Positions 5,987 through 7,322 of a stretch of 7,322 nucleotides of DNA are shown here, piece after piece. Source of the stretch: an uncultured Gammaproteobacteria bacterium (lineage in GTDB: Bacteria > Pseudomonadota > Gammaproteobacteria > CAJQNE01). Location of the stretch: the NCBI GenBank assembly GCA_905479545.1, contig CAJQNE010000102.1, positions 1 through 7,322 on the forward strand. Reading direction: 5' to 3'. The notes beneath the pieces were generated by a model. That model searched no databases and was not told the origin of the DNA. It saw only the letters and a program-made list of their open reading frames with translations. Both the position numbers and the translations under genes were made by a program. Numbering within the stretch: position 1 is the first letter of the stretch; each line of letters opens with the position of its first letter.

Positions 5987-7322
5987 ATGCCTATTATCAA
6001 CAGCAAACTAGAACCCGGCAGCGCTGCGTTTCAGAAGAATCGCGAAGATATGCTTGAACGTATTCAGGCTTTACGCGACATTGAAGCAAAGGTTCGGGCA
6101 TCGGAAGAAGCTAAGCGGGAAAAATTTGAGAAACGCGGCCAGCTGCTACCACGCGAACGCCTGCAACACTTACTCGACCCCGGCGCGCCGTTCCTCGAGC
6201 TCTCGACGTTGGCGGGCTATAAGCAACACGATGACAAAGAGGGCGAGTTGGCGGGTGGCAATAATATTTGCGGAATTGGTTATGTGAGCGGTGTGCGTTG
6301 CTTGGTGAATGTGAATAACAGCGCCATCAAAGGCGGCACTTCCACGCCGTTTGGCGTAAAGAAAAGCCTACGCTCGCAGTACATAACGCTGGCGCAAAAA
6401 CTGCCGACAGTGAGCCTGATTGAATCAGGCGGTGCGAACCTCAACTATCAATCAGAAATGTTTGTACCGGGCGGCGAAGTGTTCGCCAACCTGGCGCGAA
6501 TTTCCGCCGCAGGTCAGCCACAAATTTGTATCGTGCACGGCTCGTCAACTGCCGGTGGTGCGTACATGCCCGGTCTGTCGGACTACACGATTATGGTACG
6601 AGGCAACGCCAAGGTATTCCTCGCTGGCCCACCGTTACTAAAAGCCGCCACTGGCGAAGTCGCAGGCGACGAGGAACTCGGCGGTGCTGAAATGCACAGC
6701 TACACCGCTGGCACCAGCGAATATCTGATGAACGACGATGCGTCGGCAATAGCAAAAGCTCGCGAAGTGATGGCCCATATGGGTTGGAAGAGTAAAGCAG
6801 TCGATCCGTCGCTGTTCGCAGAACCTAACTACCCGGCGAGCGAACTGGCTGGCGTAGTGCCTACGGATTACCGCCAACCCTATGATTGCCGTGAGCTATT
6901 CGCCCGCATCATCGACGGCTCTGACTTTAACGAATTTAAAGCCGACTACGACAGCCACACTATTTGCGGCACCGCCAAAATTCACGGCCACACTGTCGGG
7001 CTAATCGGCAATAACGGCCCGATAACCACTAAAGGTGCTACCAAGGCGGCACAGTTTATTCAGCTCTGCGACACCCACCAGCGCCCGCTGATATTCATGC
7101 AAAACACTACCGGCTTTATGGTCGGTACTGATGCCGAGCAAAACGGCATTGTGAAACACGGTTCGAAAATGATTCAGGCCGTGTCGAACGTTCGGGTGCC
7201 AAAGATCACCCTTTATATCGGTGCCAGCTTTGGCGCCGGCAACTATGGCATGGGCGGTTATGGCTATGAGCCGGACTTTCTCTTTACCTGGCCGAACGCT
7301 GTTACCGGTGTGATGGGCGGAG
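5987..7322 (+). CDS. atuC: AtuC, geranyl-CoA carboxylase carboxyltransferase (beta) subunit, 3' truncated by window
   Basis: The frame is open from the ATG at 5987 to the window edge: 445 codons of an expected roughly 540. The product is an acyl-CoA carboxylase beta subunit. Visible features are GQLLPRERLQHLLDPG (51-66), IKGGTSTPFGVKKSLRSQ (114-131), ESGGANL (146-152), the crotonase-like core GSSTAGGAYMPGLSD (185-199), FLAGPPLLKAATGE (211-224), IGNNGPI (340-346), QNTTGFMVG (372-380) and GASFGAGNYGMGG (412-424). AtuC with the biotinylated AtuF carboxylates the gamma carbon of geranyl-CoA to isohexenylglutaconyl-CoA. Residues P161-G162-G163 fall where 3-methylcrotonyl-CoA carboxylase has a Phe-Gly; a Gly replacing Phe is the known determinant for the larger geranyl-CoA. 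This supports AtuC over LiuB. It sits two bases after atuB behind a good GAGGA ribosome site. Confidence 0.93.
   Translation, partial: MPIINSKLEPGSAAFQKNREDMLERIQALRDIEAKVRASEEAKREKFEKRGQLLPRERLQHLLDPGAPFLELSTLAGYKQHDDKEGELAGGNNICGIGYVSGVRCLVNVNNSAIKGGTSTPFGVKKSLRSQYITLAQKLPTVSLIESGGANLNYQSEMFVPGGEVFANLARISAAGQPQICIVHGSSTAGGAYMPGLSDYTIMVRGNAKVFLAGPPLLKAATGEVAGDEELGGAEMHSYTAGTSEYLMNDDASAIAKAREVMAHMGWKSKAVDPSLFAEPNYPASELAGVVPTDYRQPYDCRELFARIIDGSDFNEFKADYDSHTICGTAKIHGHTVGLIGNNGPITTKGATKAAQFIQLCDTHQRPLIFMQNTTGFMVGTDAEQNGIVKHGSKMIQAVSNVRVPKITLYIGASFGAGNYGMGGYGYEPDFLFTWPNAVTGVMGG

Overview
The window looks like chromosomal DNA from a gammaproteobacterium, probably an environmental or marine relative of the Pseudomonadales/Cellvibrionales. 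This rests on the atuR-atuABC gene order known from Pseudomonas, moderate GC content, and dispersed palindromic repeats between genes. The genus cannot be fixed from the sequence alone. Nothing suggests a phage, plasmid, insertion sequence or CRISPR array.

Left part (1-1364): a dispersed-type inverted repeat (29-101) precedes a two-gene unit on the + strand. The first gene is a MoeB/ThiF-type adenylyltransferase (137-892). The second, 16 bases downstream, is a JAMM/JAB metalloprotease-like protein (909-1364). The pairing of an E1-like activating enzyme with a JAMM enzyme points to sulfur-carrier (ubiquitin-like) chemistry, although no carrier protein gene lies in the window.

Middle part (1412-2906, - strand): a TetR-family regulator (2235-2906) is followed 40 bases downstream by an unrecognised protein that looks like a degenerate metallo-beta-lactamase fold (1412-2194). 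The second gene converges on the JAMM gene with only 47 bases between them.

Right part (2907-7322): divergent from the regulator, the + strand encodes AtuA (3147-4943), an AtuB-type short-chain dehydrogenase (5115-5984) and the first 445 codons of AtuC, the geranyl-CoA carboxylase beta subunit (5987 to the window edge). With the TetR gene this matches the atuR/atuABC head of the acyclic terpene (citronellol/geraniol) utilization cluster. In that pathway the terpene alcohol is oxidised and activated to citronellyl/geranyl-CoA, and AtuC/AtuF carboxylate geranyl-CoA so that the branched methyl group can be removed before beta-oxidation. AtuD-AtuH would be expected beyond the right edge.

The most informative non-coding region is the 240-base atuR-atuA gap. 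It holds two matching 16-base palindromes 36 bases apart (likely AtuR operators), a separate 12-base palindrome, and a 17-base inverted repeat over the atuA start codon. A perfect 26-base inverted repeat followed by a 9-base tandem repeat lies between atuA and atuB, inside the presumed operon. The window therefore mostly holds a known pathway; the points worth checking are its regulatory layout, an unusual AtuB active site and the unassigned metallo-beta-lactamase-like gene.
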